A stretch of DNA of 64,000 bases. Origin: Zea mays (lineage: Eukaryota; Streptophyta; Magnoliopsida; Poales; Poaceae). Below are positions 23,310 through 35,907 of this stretch, one piece after another. Where the stretch lies: NCBI RefSeq assembly GCF_902167145.1, contig NC_050099.1:15204434-15268433 (forward strand), in the 5' to 3' direction. The translations under genes were made by a program, and so were the position numbers. Every line of letters starts with the position of its first letter. Positions within the stretch are counted from its first letter, which is position 1. The notes under the pieces were generated by a model. The model was not told where the DNA came from. It made no database searches and saw only the letters and a list, made by a program, of their open reading frames with translations.

Positions 23310-26300
23310 AGACAAATTTGGTTGTCTAACTGGTTTCACAAGGTGGTTTCCTGCTTTTTGTAGAAATAATAAAAGTATGGTATAATCTCTAAAGCCAATA
23401 ATTAATTCAAAGAAAAAAAGATATGAAAACTAGTACCAGTCTTTTTGCTTATTAAAAATGCCAGCTACCTATGCTGTTGGTTTACTCAAAGCTATCTCAT
23501 TGTAATTTGTTTTCAAGTAAATAACGCGAAGAACACAGCTATGAGAAAAAAAAGAATGGGGACAACAATAAATAAGTTGCAGAGATGATACCTCTAAATA
23601 GATTATGCATTTAGATAATTTAACTTTTTTTGTTCTGAATTAAATTAGATGAACGAGTTTTCAGAGTTCAGACACACTAAACTAGATTATTACTATTATT
23701 TTTACGCAACGGTAAGGTAAGACCATCTTTGAAACCAGCAACTAATTAAACTCAGATCAACATTTCGCGAACGAAGTTTTACAGAGAGATAAAGGTATTA
23801 TTGGACTCACACTGGAGCATGCGGAGTAGTCTCTAGCTAGATCTGCAGTTGTAGAGATATGAACTGAGGCGGCGGCGATCGAGCAGCAGCTCGTTTGACG
23901 GTTGAAGCTCTGGGCCCCACGCACGTGCGTGATTAATTGTGTGTCTTTGCGGGCCACTGATGAAGAGAGGGGAAGGAAAGGATAGATGGTGGTGGTTGGA
24001 TCAAACGACGGATTGTCCTGAGCAAAGACGACTGGGTTTGTCCAACCAGATATGATCTACTAGCTATTCTTCCTATTCATATCACATCGTACGTATCCTC
24101 TGTGTGTGTTCGCAGATGCTGCGTTAGGTTTGGTCTGACTTGGTCACTCGTTGAGTCTAGATTCAGTTACTGCATGGCTGCGTACCATACGCCTGAGAAT
24201 TATATCTTAATATAATAAGGGCTAATAACTATAGTTGCATTAGAAGTAATTAAAGAAAATAAAAAAGAGGTAGACTGAATGAGATTTCGTCAAAGCTCAT
24301 CCGATCTAATCAACTCATCGTCAGATGCTTCTCCCGTATTTCCCAGGTCTACATCTGCACCAAAGATGCAACCGCTAACGACCGCGCGCGCGCCACAGGT
24401 AATAACTGAACTGTGCCAGTGTGAATGAAACTGTTTGTTTTATTTTCTGATGATGACAAACCACTGTACTGTTCTGGCTAGCTGCTGACCAAACCATCAG
24501 TATGTGTACAATATACAAGACTTATGTCAAATGCGTAGAGTATATCTAAATTATAATATAGATGTGTGTTTACTGATAATACTGCAGAAATAAACTCTGG
24601 TTGTACCAGCTGCCCAGGCCGGTACGGAAATTAAATGACAAGCAGTGTTGTTTTTAGGATTTTCAGAGACGATAAAATCACACAAATGTTACCTCAGCCC
24701 AATCTGGTAAATACTACGGAGTTCACATCCAAGCGAGTGTTTGGCACTGAAGTTTTTTCACGGTTTTGAAAAAATACCGAAGTATTCTCAAATGGTACAG
24801 TATTATATACATAATGATGTTTAACAAGCTAGCTAGCTAAAATCTTTGTTTTCAAAGCTGAGGTATGGTAAATACTATAGTTTTTTTAAGGTATTCTGAA
24901 CTTAGGTCTGGACCACAGTTTTCAAAATTGCAGTATTTTAACCCGTGATTTTGTCATAACTAAAGTATACTGATGTAACATTTCACAAACTGTGATTTTT
25001 AAAAACTTTGTTCGCAAAGAAGGTCTAATAAGTGGTGCGTTCCGTTATCTCCTTTGCTTAGACTCATTTGACGGCCACATGTATATTTTATATAACGTCC
25101 ACACGTGCAGAAATAACAAAAAGCGGTTTCAGAGGTGCACGGCTGACCTATTCTTTGTCACCCATGCGTATACATACATGAACACAAGACTATACAAGGC
25201 GGGGACGATAAAATTCTGCCGTGTCCTTTCCAACCATTGGTCGTTCGGAAAGCTATCTGTGTTCCGATTTCAGATAGCAAGCTACATGATTTGATTGATC
25301 GAAGTCATTCATCAAATGGACTCGAATGTGAGAATCAGCAGCCAGCGTAACCAACCAGGGGCTGCTGGCGAGTCAACTTTAGCATTTATTTGGTTTGATG
25401 TAAAAGTAGAATAAGACAGATGACACCGTTCTCTCGATTTTTTTTAGATCACATCACCACCTCGCTTCCACGTGACTCTAATCTAAACACTATAGAAACT
25501 GTAGCCGACCCTTCTATCACTATTTATACATTCTACCAAACACACTGTTACATTACATGACAACACGTACGCGCGGATATAATAATAATAAAAATAAACT
25601 CTAGCGAATTATATTCACCACCATGCTGGCTTTTAAACGCGCATCCCTGTCGGTCTCGCAATAATGTCGTTGTGGCATTTACGCCTCAGCTTGTTATAAG
25701 GGATGAATACGAAAGCATGTGTACTTTTACGAGTTCGTTTTCGTGTTATTCCCCTCTCCCGCAGTGGTTGGTCGTGGATCGCTCTCGGCGATTGGACAAC
25801 CCTCTTCCACTGCTTTTGTGTATACGCACGCACCCATTGGACCATCCGCTTTGTTTCTCCGCGCGTGCTTACATCACATCCCACGCACGCCTGCGTGTTT
25901 TTTTATTTCTTCCCTATTTGGTACTATTTTATTATTTGATCTCCACCTGCCGAGTCAAGGAACCGTTTAAGAACCACCACTTGGAACTAATGTTCATGTT
26001 ATTTTTTTTTCTAAATTAAGAGTGTTCTTACATTATTTTAGTGAATCAATGGTCAAGCAATTTGGTTTTCTTTTTCTTTAATTACATGCACCATGATCGT
26101 CAACGAGAACATATCTGGTGCAAACCAACATCGTCTCCGTACAACCGTGCAAACTACTAATCTGAGTCACGTGATGTTGATCCAAGGGACGCAAAAGCAT
26201 GTATAATTTTGCACTTAACCACCCGTCGCTAATCACACCTTTTCAAATCCCCCTCCCACACTCCTCCCGCACGCCCCCTTGGATCAACGTCATGTGGTTC

Positions 26301-26999
26301 AGATTAGAATTTTGCACGGTTATACAGAGAGGTTGGTTTGCACGTGATATATTCCCGTCGGGAGAAAATGAACATAGGGCTCCAAAATCTTGCTTTGCTT
26401 TGTATTCTACCCGGTGTTTGTACCATTATTCTTTTAGATATTGTACTAATAAATACGGCAGAGCCTTCCTGAAGAAAACTAAGCTTAGTAATGAGATGAA
26501 AGATTGACAACGGGACTAAGAGTTTACTAAAGCTAATGTTGCATCTTCGTTCCTGGTTTCTCAAAGCTCGCAATCTTTTACCAGGCCACAAAACTTATGC
26601 AACACTTCATTGATGATCCGTGTGACAACTATATATATATACCGCTTCCTTCCTTTCGTCATGAGATCGAGACGACACCTTTTGGCAGTTATTAACATAT
26701 CTATCTTTATGCAAAAAAAAAAAAAACAGAATCAATTCCAAAGCAACAAGCTAAAGCTCTGTCCCTGCAGACTACTCACAAGCTAACCGAGATTAGGTAA
26801 ATTCGTGCGTGGTTTATATATATACTGCCGGCCGTTGCAAGTTCGCTGTCATGTTTTCTTGAACGGATGACCTGGAACCATATATAAGCCTTTGTTAACG
26901 TGTCTTGTTAAGTTTTCAACGTCGCTAAAATACTTTTGCCTCGGAAATTTGGTTTCCAATGCTGCATGCATGTTGACCAAGTTGAATTACTTGGTTGCT
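23310..26999. other. 3.7 kb unassigned, low-repeat sequence
   Basis: No element border, conserved domain or RNA gene was recognised on either strand. Short frames (for example 24992-25294, 25672-26019 and 26199-26507, plus) lack domains and start context. This is the best place in the window for diverged single-copy or regulatory sequence. Confidence 0.5.
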
Positions 27000-27376
27000 T
27001 CGGACGGCCACGGATAAAATGTGCAACCGTCAGACATAAGTTATTTTCAATAGTAGTTAATCTATTTTCGACGGTTGTAAGACCTTAGACACTACTATTC
27101 AGAAATAATATTAGTTTCAAGGGCAGCCTTCAAATATAGTTTATTTTCGAGGATGACTAGTAGTGACCTTTGGATATATATTACTATACTTAAGAAATAT
27201 ACTTTGGCTTTTCGATGATGCTTAGTCCACAACCGTCGGACATAACCCTTATTTCCGATACCTGCAGACTACACCATCAGAAATAAGTGTTATTTTCGAC
27301 ATCCACCAAAGACTCTCATAAGTTACCTTATGTCCGAAAGTCTAATAGACCATTGAAACTTGTGTTTCTTGTAGTG
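27000..27376. mobile_element. probable CACTA relic, right end
   Basis: The block ends at 27376 with the inverted terminus CACTACAAGAAACACAAG, the classic En/Spm-type end. Repeated short motifs in both orientations precede it (CCGTCGGACATAA, TTATTTTCGA, GAAATAA). No matching left terminus or 3-bp duplication was found, so the left border is a guess. Confidence 0.5.
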
Positions 27377-27638
27377 TTGCACTTGATGTTTAGGTATGCA
27401 ATCATCAAAGTTTTAAAGAATAAATCAGAACTTATTGCAGATAAATGATCATTGGTCATTTATAGTTCAACTAGGATTAATGCGAGAATATTTTTTTATC
27501 TCTAAATGTTACTATTTTTTTGAAGATGTACACACTTAGATGCATAGCTTGGGTCTATGCCTGTTTGTTTGGTGCTTGCATCAATTTCCACTAGCTTAGG
27601 AACCATCTTCACGGTTACTTTCTCTATTGGTTTTGGTT

Positions 27639-28323
27639 GGGATGTCAATGGGTGGACCCATGTTGACATCAATCTACACTCGCACCCATAATACTAAATG
27701 TACATTTTTAAGCTTGTACTCGCACCTGTTGGGCACCCATTGGATGATCGATAATTGCAAATAATTAAACAAAAGCACCCAATATATCAAGGGAAACACA
27801 TGTGATTTATTTAGAAGCACACCATATATAATTATTTAGAAGTTCACAATATATAATACAATACCAATTCACATGATCATGATCATGATCATATATTTTC
27901 AAACACCTCCATTCATTTTTAGTGACACACACATAACATAACTTAACTATATAAGTCTAGCAAGCCAAATAATAGTAGAAATTTATGTTCTTATATCTCA
28001 GATTGGCTCACTAGAAATAGTAAAACCACAACTGGCGAAATAATATTTGTTACATGTTCAAACAACTAATGAGCATTAGGATTAAAGAAGCGCAATGAAA
28101 GTCAACCATTTAGCCATCAACAAATCATATATGTACAAAGACTAAAAGTTAGTATCCTGAGGCTCATTGGACACCCATGGGTGAAAAGTTACACCCATTC
28201 ATAACCCATTATTTTACGGGTCGGGTTGGATGTAGATCCATGGGTGGAATTTGAAACCTAAACCCACATCCAACGGGTGTGAAATCCGTGGGCATTCGTG
28301 CCCGTGGGTGTAACTGCCATCCC
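27639..28323. mobile_element. hAT-like non-autonomous element
   Basis: The ends are GGGATGTCAATGGGTGGACCC and, inverted, GGGATGGCAGTTACACCCACGG. Both subterminal regions are rich in ACCCATGGGT/CACCCATT motifs in both orientations, and the interior is AT-rich and non-coding. An 8-bp target duplication is not clear, so the family call is tentative. Confidence 0.5.
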
Positions 28324-28442
28324 TTGTCTTGGGACCTATATATGTACTAGCATTATTGAACCAAATTTTGTCATGGCTGGTTACATTTAGCGAGGTTTCT
28401 AGTTATTTTTTATAGAATTGCATTTCCACAATAGAAACGAAA

Positions 28443-28616
28443 GGCATGTTTAAATCCCCAGCTCTAAACTTTAGAGCTCTAAAAGTTTTAGAGTACTTTA
28501 GCTCACTTTTGAGCTCTAAAGCTATGATATAAAGTGGGCTAAAGTTTAGAACTAATTGTATACAACTTGTTTAGGATTTTAGCTCTAAAGTATAGAGGAG
28601 AGAATCCAAACATGCC
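28443..28616. mobile_element. small MITE (174 bp)
   Basis: The ends are GGCATGTTTAAATCCC and, inverted, GGCATGTTTGGATTC, with TTTAGAGCTCTAAA palindromes inside. Flanks AGAAACGAAA and AGACCCGAAA agree at 8 of 10 positions, which would fit a decayed 9-10 bp Mutator-type duplication. Confidence 0.55.
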
Positions 28617-29010
28617 AGACCCGAAAGACATCCCAATGTAACCAGAACATTTATTTTGGCAGTAAGAAGGAGTAGTTGATGAAGTGCAATCAACAACACT
28701 TACCCATCCACCTTGGAGAATGAAAACAATAATGTAAATAAAATTGGGATAATTTGGATGTGCATATATACGAGGTTGTTTAAGCTCTCTTCTGGTGGTA
28801 ATTTGTTACTACATTCTTGCCATCCTCTCACAAAATAAATTATTTTAGAAACAATATTCTTTTGCCCCTCGTATGAAGACCAAGTACGATACTGTCCTTG
28901 ATTTTTTAAGTTTGTGATTTTGAACCTGCTATTACAACTAGAAAAAAATCATTTGTCCTTATTTTAAACTCCCTTTTCGAACACCAAGTTGATTTGTCCC
29001 TTGTGGTTCG
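28617..29010. other. unassigned sequence before copia element A
   Basis: AT-rich, no gene. Its right border depends on the uncertain start of the next LTR. Confidence 0.4.
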
Positions 29011-30470
29011 TGTTGATGATGAGTGGTTGCCAACGGGTAGTACTTTGGTGTAGTTGGTGGACTCACCAGAGTATGAGTTATGTGTTGTGCAACCATATCT
29101 CTCGGCTTGTGGTGTGCAAGTGTGGAGTACATGTATGGTGGTCAACAATGAAGGTGAAGATCACGCGGGTTCATGCCGATGGACTGTGAGTGGTGAAGGA
29201 CAAGCGCTAGGACTTGACCAAGAGATCGGAAAAGCCGGGTGACTAGCCATGGTGGCTGACACCTGGGACACGAACTAGTGCGAGGACGCGACAGAGCGTA
29301 TCGTGTCACCGACGCGGTCGAGGACTAATGAGACACGTGTCCAGGAAGTGGGGGACGTGCATGCGGTGCGCTACTCGCGGTGATTTCATGGTTGAGCCTC
29401 AAAACTACTCGGCTGCTGGTTTTGTTGAGTTTGGGCCTCAAACTCGGCGGTGGCAGTTTCGGAGGGAATCAGGGGTGTCACGTGATGTCATCACGGAGGG
29501 TGCATGGAGGCGTAGCAACTTAGTGTAGAGCGTGTGACCGTCAGATCAAAATCCCAGGAGTTGGTCCATTTTGCCCCTAGCTAAGTGGATAAGCTCTATG
29601 TATCTAGAGGTAGTTTAGGAAATAGAATTAACCCTCTATACATAGATGTGTGGGCTGTTGTGGACAACCATCTCTTTGGCTTACACATTAGTCTCTTGTT
29701 TAGAAAACCCTTGCTTCCATTCCCTAGTTTAGCCCGAGATCCACACATGCTTTGAACTCGTCGTCTGTGCTTTTGTATTCATCATCGCATCATTCAAAGG
29801 AAGGGTGGCCAAATCCATTCACATGGTTTTATCGAATCGTGTGCTCATTTTTGTATGTGCTGAAGTTTTTGATTCGATTTTGTCTTCGCGCTCGTTTCCT
29901 CGCTTCTCTTTTGGATTTTGGAAGAATCCTTGATTTCTTGAGTTGGGGATTGTTTTGGGGTTTCTCTTTCGTTTTTGATCCTGTCCTTAGATTAGTAAGA
30001 ACCTTTGATTTGCACAGTTTTTGGTTGTGGATTGATCTGAACTCATTTTGATAAAAAGGAAAAACCCCAACAAAACCCTAAGTCTTTTCGTATTTTCTGA
30101 TTTGCAATTGATTTAAAACTTTGTTTTAATTGAAAATTTGTGGAGACCTTGAAATTTGACAATCGAAGTCCATTTTGTTTAGTTTCACATTTGAAAACTG
30201 AATTTTGTGCTGCTAAAAACATCACCGGATAGCGACACAATTTTTGGTTGATTCAGACTTTTTAATGTCTGATTTGTGCTACGTTCGTTTTGTTTGTCAC
30301 GTGCGAGTCTTAGGAACAGTTTGAAATTATGAGATCACTGGTTGGCTGATGCACTTTTGGTTTGAGCGTTTCTTCATCTTAATTGAAGTTAAGTGCTAAA
30401 TTTCCAATTCTAAAGAGCAAAATTTTATTGGTTCCCATTCACCCCCTCTGTTCGCCTCACCAATTCTTCA
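29011..30470 (+). repeat. probable 5' LTR of copia A
   Basis: The right border is firm: the LTR ends TTCTTCA, immediately followed by ATTGGTATCGGAGCC. The left border at TGTTGATGATGAG is a candidate only, because the second LTR is missing and there is no second copy to compare. Confidence 0.5.
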
Positions 30471-30472
30471 AT

Positions 30473-30485
30473 TGGTATCGGAGCC
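30473..30485 (+). promoter_or_regulatory. copia A primer-binding site
   Basis: TGGTATCGGAGCC, one base different from the TGGTATCAGAGC of elements B, C and D, which is complementary to the 3' end of initiator tRNA-Met. Confidence 0.8.
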
Positions 30486-30534
30486 GGTTAAGTATTTCCT
30501 TACCCTAATCAGTCGAAAATCCACGAAGGAGATA

Positions 30535-31576
30535 TGGAACGAGGTGTTGGCAAACCTTCGTTCTTCGATGGGACGAATTACCCATACTAGAAGATCCACA
30601 TGTAGATATATCTTTAGAGTATTAGGTATCGTGTATGGGAGATTTGTCTCGATGCCGCGTTGATGCCCAAAGTGCTCGGATGAATCCTATTCCATTGGAG
30701 TTCCATGATTCGAACAACAAGGCTCAAAACACTTTGTTCTCGTGTCTCTCGCTTGTAGAATTTGAGCGAGTTGGACATTTGGCTACGACTCACTACATCT
30801 GGTCCACCCTCGAGAGATTCCACGAGGGAAATGATTATGTTAAGACCAGACTATTTGAGACATACCAACGAGAGTATGAGAAATTTATGCAGTTGACTAG
30901 AGAGACCATATACACTATGTTTTCTTAGTTCCAATTGATTATCAACAAGATGCATGCCAACAAGCACAACTACCCTATCATGATCATGAGAGAGCGCTCA
31001 AGTTACTTCATGCTCTAGATCAGAGGGTGTGGGAGGTGAAGGTCTCGGCAATCATCGAGTCGCCCAGTTATGAGACTCACCGTGGAGAAGCTATTCAACA
31101 AGCTCAAGTCCATCAAGATTGACCACTAGACCTGGACCAAGATTGAGAACCCTGGTGCACCCACCATGGCCCGAGTCTCTAGAGGTGGTTTTGCTTCTAA
31201 CCCCTCACCTGCCTTGTTTGCTCTATCTTCTTTGTTGTATATCATAGAGGAGAAGGTGAAGAGCCTTGGGGATGAGAAGCTGGCGCTTATGGCTAGTTGG
31301 TTCACACGGTTCCACAACAACCGCCTGAATCAGCGACATGGTGTGTCCAAGGAAGGATGTTACAACTACGGTGACTCTGACCACTTCATTGATAGTTTCC
31401 CTAAAAAAGGCAAGAAAGAGGTTGCCCCACGTGACCACCACTTTAGTCGGATGAAGGGCAAGCAGGAGCACACCTCTAGCAAGCACAAGTCCAAGGGTGG
31501 TTTGACAAGGAGGCGCTCAAGAAGAAGTACCTCTAGAAGGCAAAGATTAAGGAGCGTGCCTTTCTCGCCTCCCTAA
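30535..31576 (+). pseudogene. gag: copia A gag relic
   Basis: It starts MERGVGKPSFF, a usual copia gag start. Recognisable blocks in changing frames are a region around 30635-30928 with FSCLSLVEFERVGHL and IWSTLERFHEGND (copia gag, UBN2-type), a region near 31020 (HALDQRVWEVKVSAI on reading through shifts) and a decayed zinc knuckle CYNYGDSDHFID near 31360 in which the second cysteine is Tyr. Stops and frameshifts are frequent, so no functional Gag is possible. Confidence 0.75.
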
Positions 31577-33090
31577 GTGACCTTGACCATGACTCTGACG
31601 TTCTTCGAGCGTCGAGGAGCTCGAGAGGCTCATTGAGGACAAGCTCAAAAGAGTATGCTTCATCGCCGGCACCGCGGGAGGCCTTTACATCATGGCCCTT
31701 GGTGAAGATGTGGTGGGTGGCGATGATAAGGACATCGGCAAGGACTCTACTTCTAAGGTATCTAATTTCACCGATGATCTCGTCACAAAGGTAGAGGAGC
31801 TGATGGCTGCTTTGGCTCGTTAGGATAAGTTACTTAGGCTTGCTGCTCATGAGAGGAAAGATTTTAAATCCAAGTATGAGAGAACACTTAGGGAGCTTGA
31901 GTGTGCTCAGGCTTCTATCATAGTGTCCAACGAGATAGAATGTGATGAGTGTGTTCTACACATGTCGAACATCACCACATTGCAGATCAAGTATGCCATC
32001 CTACTAGATGAGTGCGACGAGTTAAGATCTAGATCTAGCTTCTTAGGTGCATGTACTGCTTGTCCTGGCTTGTAGACTAAGTAAGCATAAAATAACACTA
32101 CGATAGCCTCGTTTGAGAAGGCTAGCTTAGTGAGTGCATCTGCACGTGCTCTTTGTGAGGGTTTGCAGTCTGCTTGAGTCCTGTAGACATGACAAGACTC
32201 AGATCGAGGAAGAAAACACATACCTTTGACCAACCTTGAGCTAAATATCGTGTAGTGAGCCCTAGTTGGGCATGATGGTCAGTCAGTTCAAGAGGGGAAC
32301 TGGTAGACCAAGGTTAGGCTTTACTGCTAAGGTTGGGAGTGACACTCATTTTGGTAAGGTTGGTGAGTGTAGTGGCTTGAGTGCATTAGAGAAACATTTA
32401 GCCTCCCGAAAACTTCTCAGATTCACCCAACCTAAAGCTGCCATCCTTGCTGTGAAAGACAATGTGTTTGTTGAGCCTCAAAGAGCCCCTCTTCAGAAAA
32501 CAAGTGTGGTGTCCTAAATCTAACCATCTCAAGAACCCATATGACACCCTTCCAGATGTCTCTAGTGATCCCCTTCCTAGAGCACCCTAGCCATCTAAAA
32601 AGCCTAAATCCCCCAGATAGACTCACATCTCAGAGAAAGGTGAGATTTCACTGTGATTATGTGAGAGGAACGATCATTGTGCTGTTTTTTGCTTTAGGAG
32701 GAAGAGAGATGAGCGACAAGATTCTAAGTTGCGCAGAGGGAACATGAACCACCTTTCTCATGGTGTTCATGATCCTCTTGTTTAGAGACGTCCTGCAAGG
32801 CCTAGAGGGGCTTTGCTTCTTGCTGTTAGGCCACAGACAGTGAGACCATACGATGGTCTTGCCTGATGGGGGTACTGGTCGTGTGCCATATGGCCATGGA
32901 TCCCGTGCTACTGGTTTTGGTTCCCACATCTCTAGTAGACCATTGTTTCCTTCTAATGGTGGTCCCTACCCCCTTTCGGGATGGGGGATGTTTGGTGTCT
33001 TCCCTAACACTTTTCAGGGGCAAACGTTGCAACACTAGTTTCCTTATAACTATCCTAACCCCAGTGTTGTGTCATGTGCTCACCCGTGTC
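31577..33090 (+). pseudogene. decayed C-terminal gag / gag-pol linker of copia A
   Basis: Scattered short frames with acidic and coiled-coil-like stretches (around 31560-32030), then Ser/Pro/Gly-rich sequence to 33090. The position between zinc knuckle and protease identifies it as the C-terminal gag region. No uninterrupted frame exceeds about 85 codons. Confidence 0.5.
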
Positions 33091-35907
33091 TTTCTGTTGA
33101 TGCAAGACGAAAGCTTAGAGAACACGTGGCTCATGGATTCCGGCTATTTGCTCCACATGACCGGAAGCTCCAAATGGTTCTTCTTCCTCGACCCCATGAT
33201 TGGTAAGGAATATATGACATTTAGGGATAAGTCGAGAGGTAAGGTTGTCTCTCGTGCCACCATTTGGGTAAACGAGAGCTTTATGCTCAAGGATGTTGCT
33301 TTTGTTTCGAACTTGCATTTCAATCTGGTTTCTATTTTGTAACTTCTTGAGGGTGATTATGAAGTCGCTTTAAGATGGGACTTTCTCGTGTTTTGGATGC
33401 AAAGGGAGATCTTGTTTGTTTGATTTCTCCATTTGGACGAGTTTTCCGAGTTGATTTTCCCACTCTTCGAGCCCCTCTCGATGTCTTTTGGCAGGATCTT
33501 CCTCTTTGATTTGGAGGTGGCATAAGAGGCTAGGTTATTTGAGCTTCACTATTTTGTGTCATTTGAGCTCACTTAACCTTACCCAAGGATGCCGAAATTA
33601 AAATTTGAGAAAGATCTTTCCTGACACCCTTGTTGCCATGGCAAGATGGTTGCTACTTCCCATTCCCCGGTCACCAAGGTGATGACCTCGTAGCCCAGCA
33701 AATTGCTTCATATGGGCACTGTTGGTCCAGCTCGAGTTTGCTTTTTTTGCATGGGTGTGGTATGTAATTGTGATTGTCGATGACTTTTCTCGCTATTCTT
33801 GGGTGTTCTTTATGAAGGTGAAGGATAAGGCTTTTACTCATGCTCAAGATTTGATTTTTAGGTTGCAAAATGAGTTTCCCAAAAATTCCATGAGAGCAAT
33901 TCATAGTGAGAATGGCATAGAATTCAAGAATACTCATTTTGAGACCTTTTGTGCTTATTTGGGACTCGAGCATGTGTTTTATTCTCCGTATGTGCCTTGG
34001 CAGAATAGCATTGTTGAACGCAAGAATCAGACCCTTGTTGAGATGGCTAGGACAATGCTCGATGATCATAGGACTCCTAGGCATTTTTGGGACGAAGCGA
34101 TAAACACCGCCTGCCATGTGTCCAACTGCATCTTTCTTCATGCTTTTCTTAACTAAACTTATTATGAGTTGCGATTTGGATGACCACCCAAGGTTAGCCA
34201 CTCTAGGGTGTTTGGTTGTTGATGCTTTGAAGCAGGGAAATTTGGACAAATTTGAATCATGGTCTTCTGATAGTGTTTTTCTTGGTTATGCATTACACTT
34301 TCGTGCTTATTGTGTTCTTAACCTTGAAACTAACCATATCATGGAGACCTGTGAGGTGACTTTTGATGAGACTTTGTCTAGTCCATCCTCTGTTTTTGAG
34401 CATGCAGGTCCAGATCAGATAGGTGAAACCATCTTTGTGGAGGAGGAGTAAGACAACGCCGGTTGGGGTGATCCTGAGCAATCTCCACTATCTGCCCTAG
34501 TCGAGCCTGCTTCCACTACTTTGGCTAATGGACCCCACATCACTTCTTCCATGACTTGGAGTCCACTCGAGCCGGAGCCTGCTGAGCCTGGAGGCAATCA
34601 AGCTGGTGTTGAGAGGGAGGAAACGTCTTCAAGGGACACACCATGACACATTTGACATCGTCAACCACATCAGCAGATGATCAGGGAGCTTCACGAGCGA
34701 GTCACTCGCTCCAAGTCACAACAAATTTCTCATTTTGCTCACTCTAGTTTTGTTGCTTCTTTTGAGCCTCGATATGTTGGACACACTTAGTCTGATTCTA
34801 ACTATATCAATACTATGCATGAGGAACTTGAAAACTTTGAGAGAAATCAGGTTTGTGTTTTGGTGCCACCTCCTTCAAATTACCATCCCATCGGGACCAA
34901 ATGGGTTTTCAAAAACAAACAGAGTGAAGATGGGATGGTACTACAAAACAAGGCGAGGTTGGTTGCCCTAGGGTTTTGCCAGAAAGAGGGTATTGGTTAT
35001 GAGGAAACCTTTGCCCCTGTTGCCCGTTTAGAATCCATTAGGATCCTTCTTGCTTTTGCTGATTTGAAGAGCTTTAAACTTTTTTCAAAAGGATATGAAA
35101 GTGATTTTTTAATGGGTATACAGAGGAAGAGATTTATGTGAGGCAGCCCCCTGGGTTTGAGAGTTTCATGTTTCCAAACCATGTTTTTAAACTCCAGAAA
35201 AGCTTTTTATGGTTAGAAACAAGCCCCTAGAGCCTGTTATGAGCGTTTGAAATCTTTCTTTCTTGCAAAGGGTTTAAAAATGGGCTCTGTTGATAAAACT
35301 CTTTTTCTCTTCAAACATGGAAATGATACCCTTTTAGTTAAGATATACATGGATGATATCATCTTTGGTGGTTCTTCTCATGCTCTTGTTTCCAAGCTAA
35401 AATACTATGAGGAGGGAGTTTGAGATGAGCATGATGGGAGAACTCAACTTCTCCCTTGCACTATAAATCAAGCAGACCCAAGATGAGACTTTTGTGCACC
35501 AAGGCAAATACACAAAGGATGTCCTAAAAAAGTTTAACATGGGCGAGGCCAAGCCTATTTTGATGCCCATGTCCACCATGATGGCGCTTGATGCCAATGA
35601 GGACAGTGAGCCCATGGACCAGAATGAGTATAGGAGCATGATCGGCTCCCTCTTGTACCTAACTTCGACGTGGCCGCACATACATTCGCAGTGTGTCTGT
35701 ACGCTCGCTTCCAACCTTCCCCACACACCTCCCACATGCAGGTTGTCAAGCGGATTATGAGGTACCTTTGTTTTCACTCCTGAGAATGGTTTGTGGTACT
35801 CCTCATCTTCCGTCCTATCTTTGTGTGGGTATTAGGATGTTGATTTTGTGGGATGTCGTTTGGATCGCAAGTCTGCTTTTGGGACTTGTTAATTTTTTGG
35901 GGACTTC
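33091..35907 (+). pseudogene. pol: copia A pol relic (PR-INT-RT-RNase H start)
   Basis: Order: protease active site WLMDSG (33130); integrase core from VIVDDFSRYSWVFF to NSIVERKNQTL and HFWDEAIN (33740-34120), in which the second catalytic residue is in SENG where SDNG is usual; RT from IGTKWVFKNKQ (34890) through [12 protein letters not shown] (35030) to the YMDD site near 35350; then MIGSLLY (35640) and the beginning of RNase H. Frames change at least six times. It is cut at 35907 by element B. Replication enzymes cannot be made from it. Confidence 0.82.

Larger units (their letters stand above)
29011..35907 (+). mobile_element. old Ty1/copia element A, cut by element B
   Basis: A probable 5' LTR, an initiator-Met type PBS, a gag relic, protease, integrase, RT with YMDD and the beginning of RNase H follow in copia order on the plus strand. 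The reading frame is broken many times. At 35907 the RNase H sequence is interrupted by the LTR of element B. No 3' portion of A appears anywhere later in the window. Confidence 0.85.

Noticed and set aside
24740..24990. Possible foldback element with repeated GGTA.AATACT motifs
   Set aside because: Motifs are weak and in an AT-rich context; no borders.
25378..25560. Possible MITE with TTTGGTTTGATG...CATTCTACCAAAC ends
   Set aside because: The inverted match is short and gapped, and no target duplication was found.
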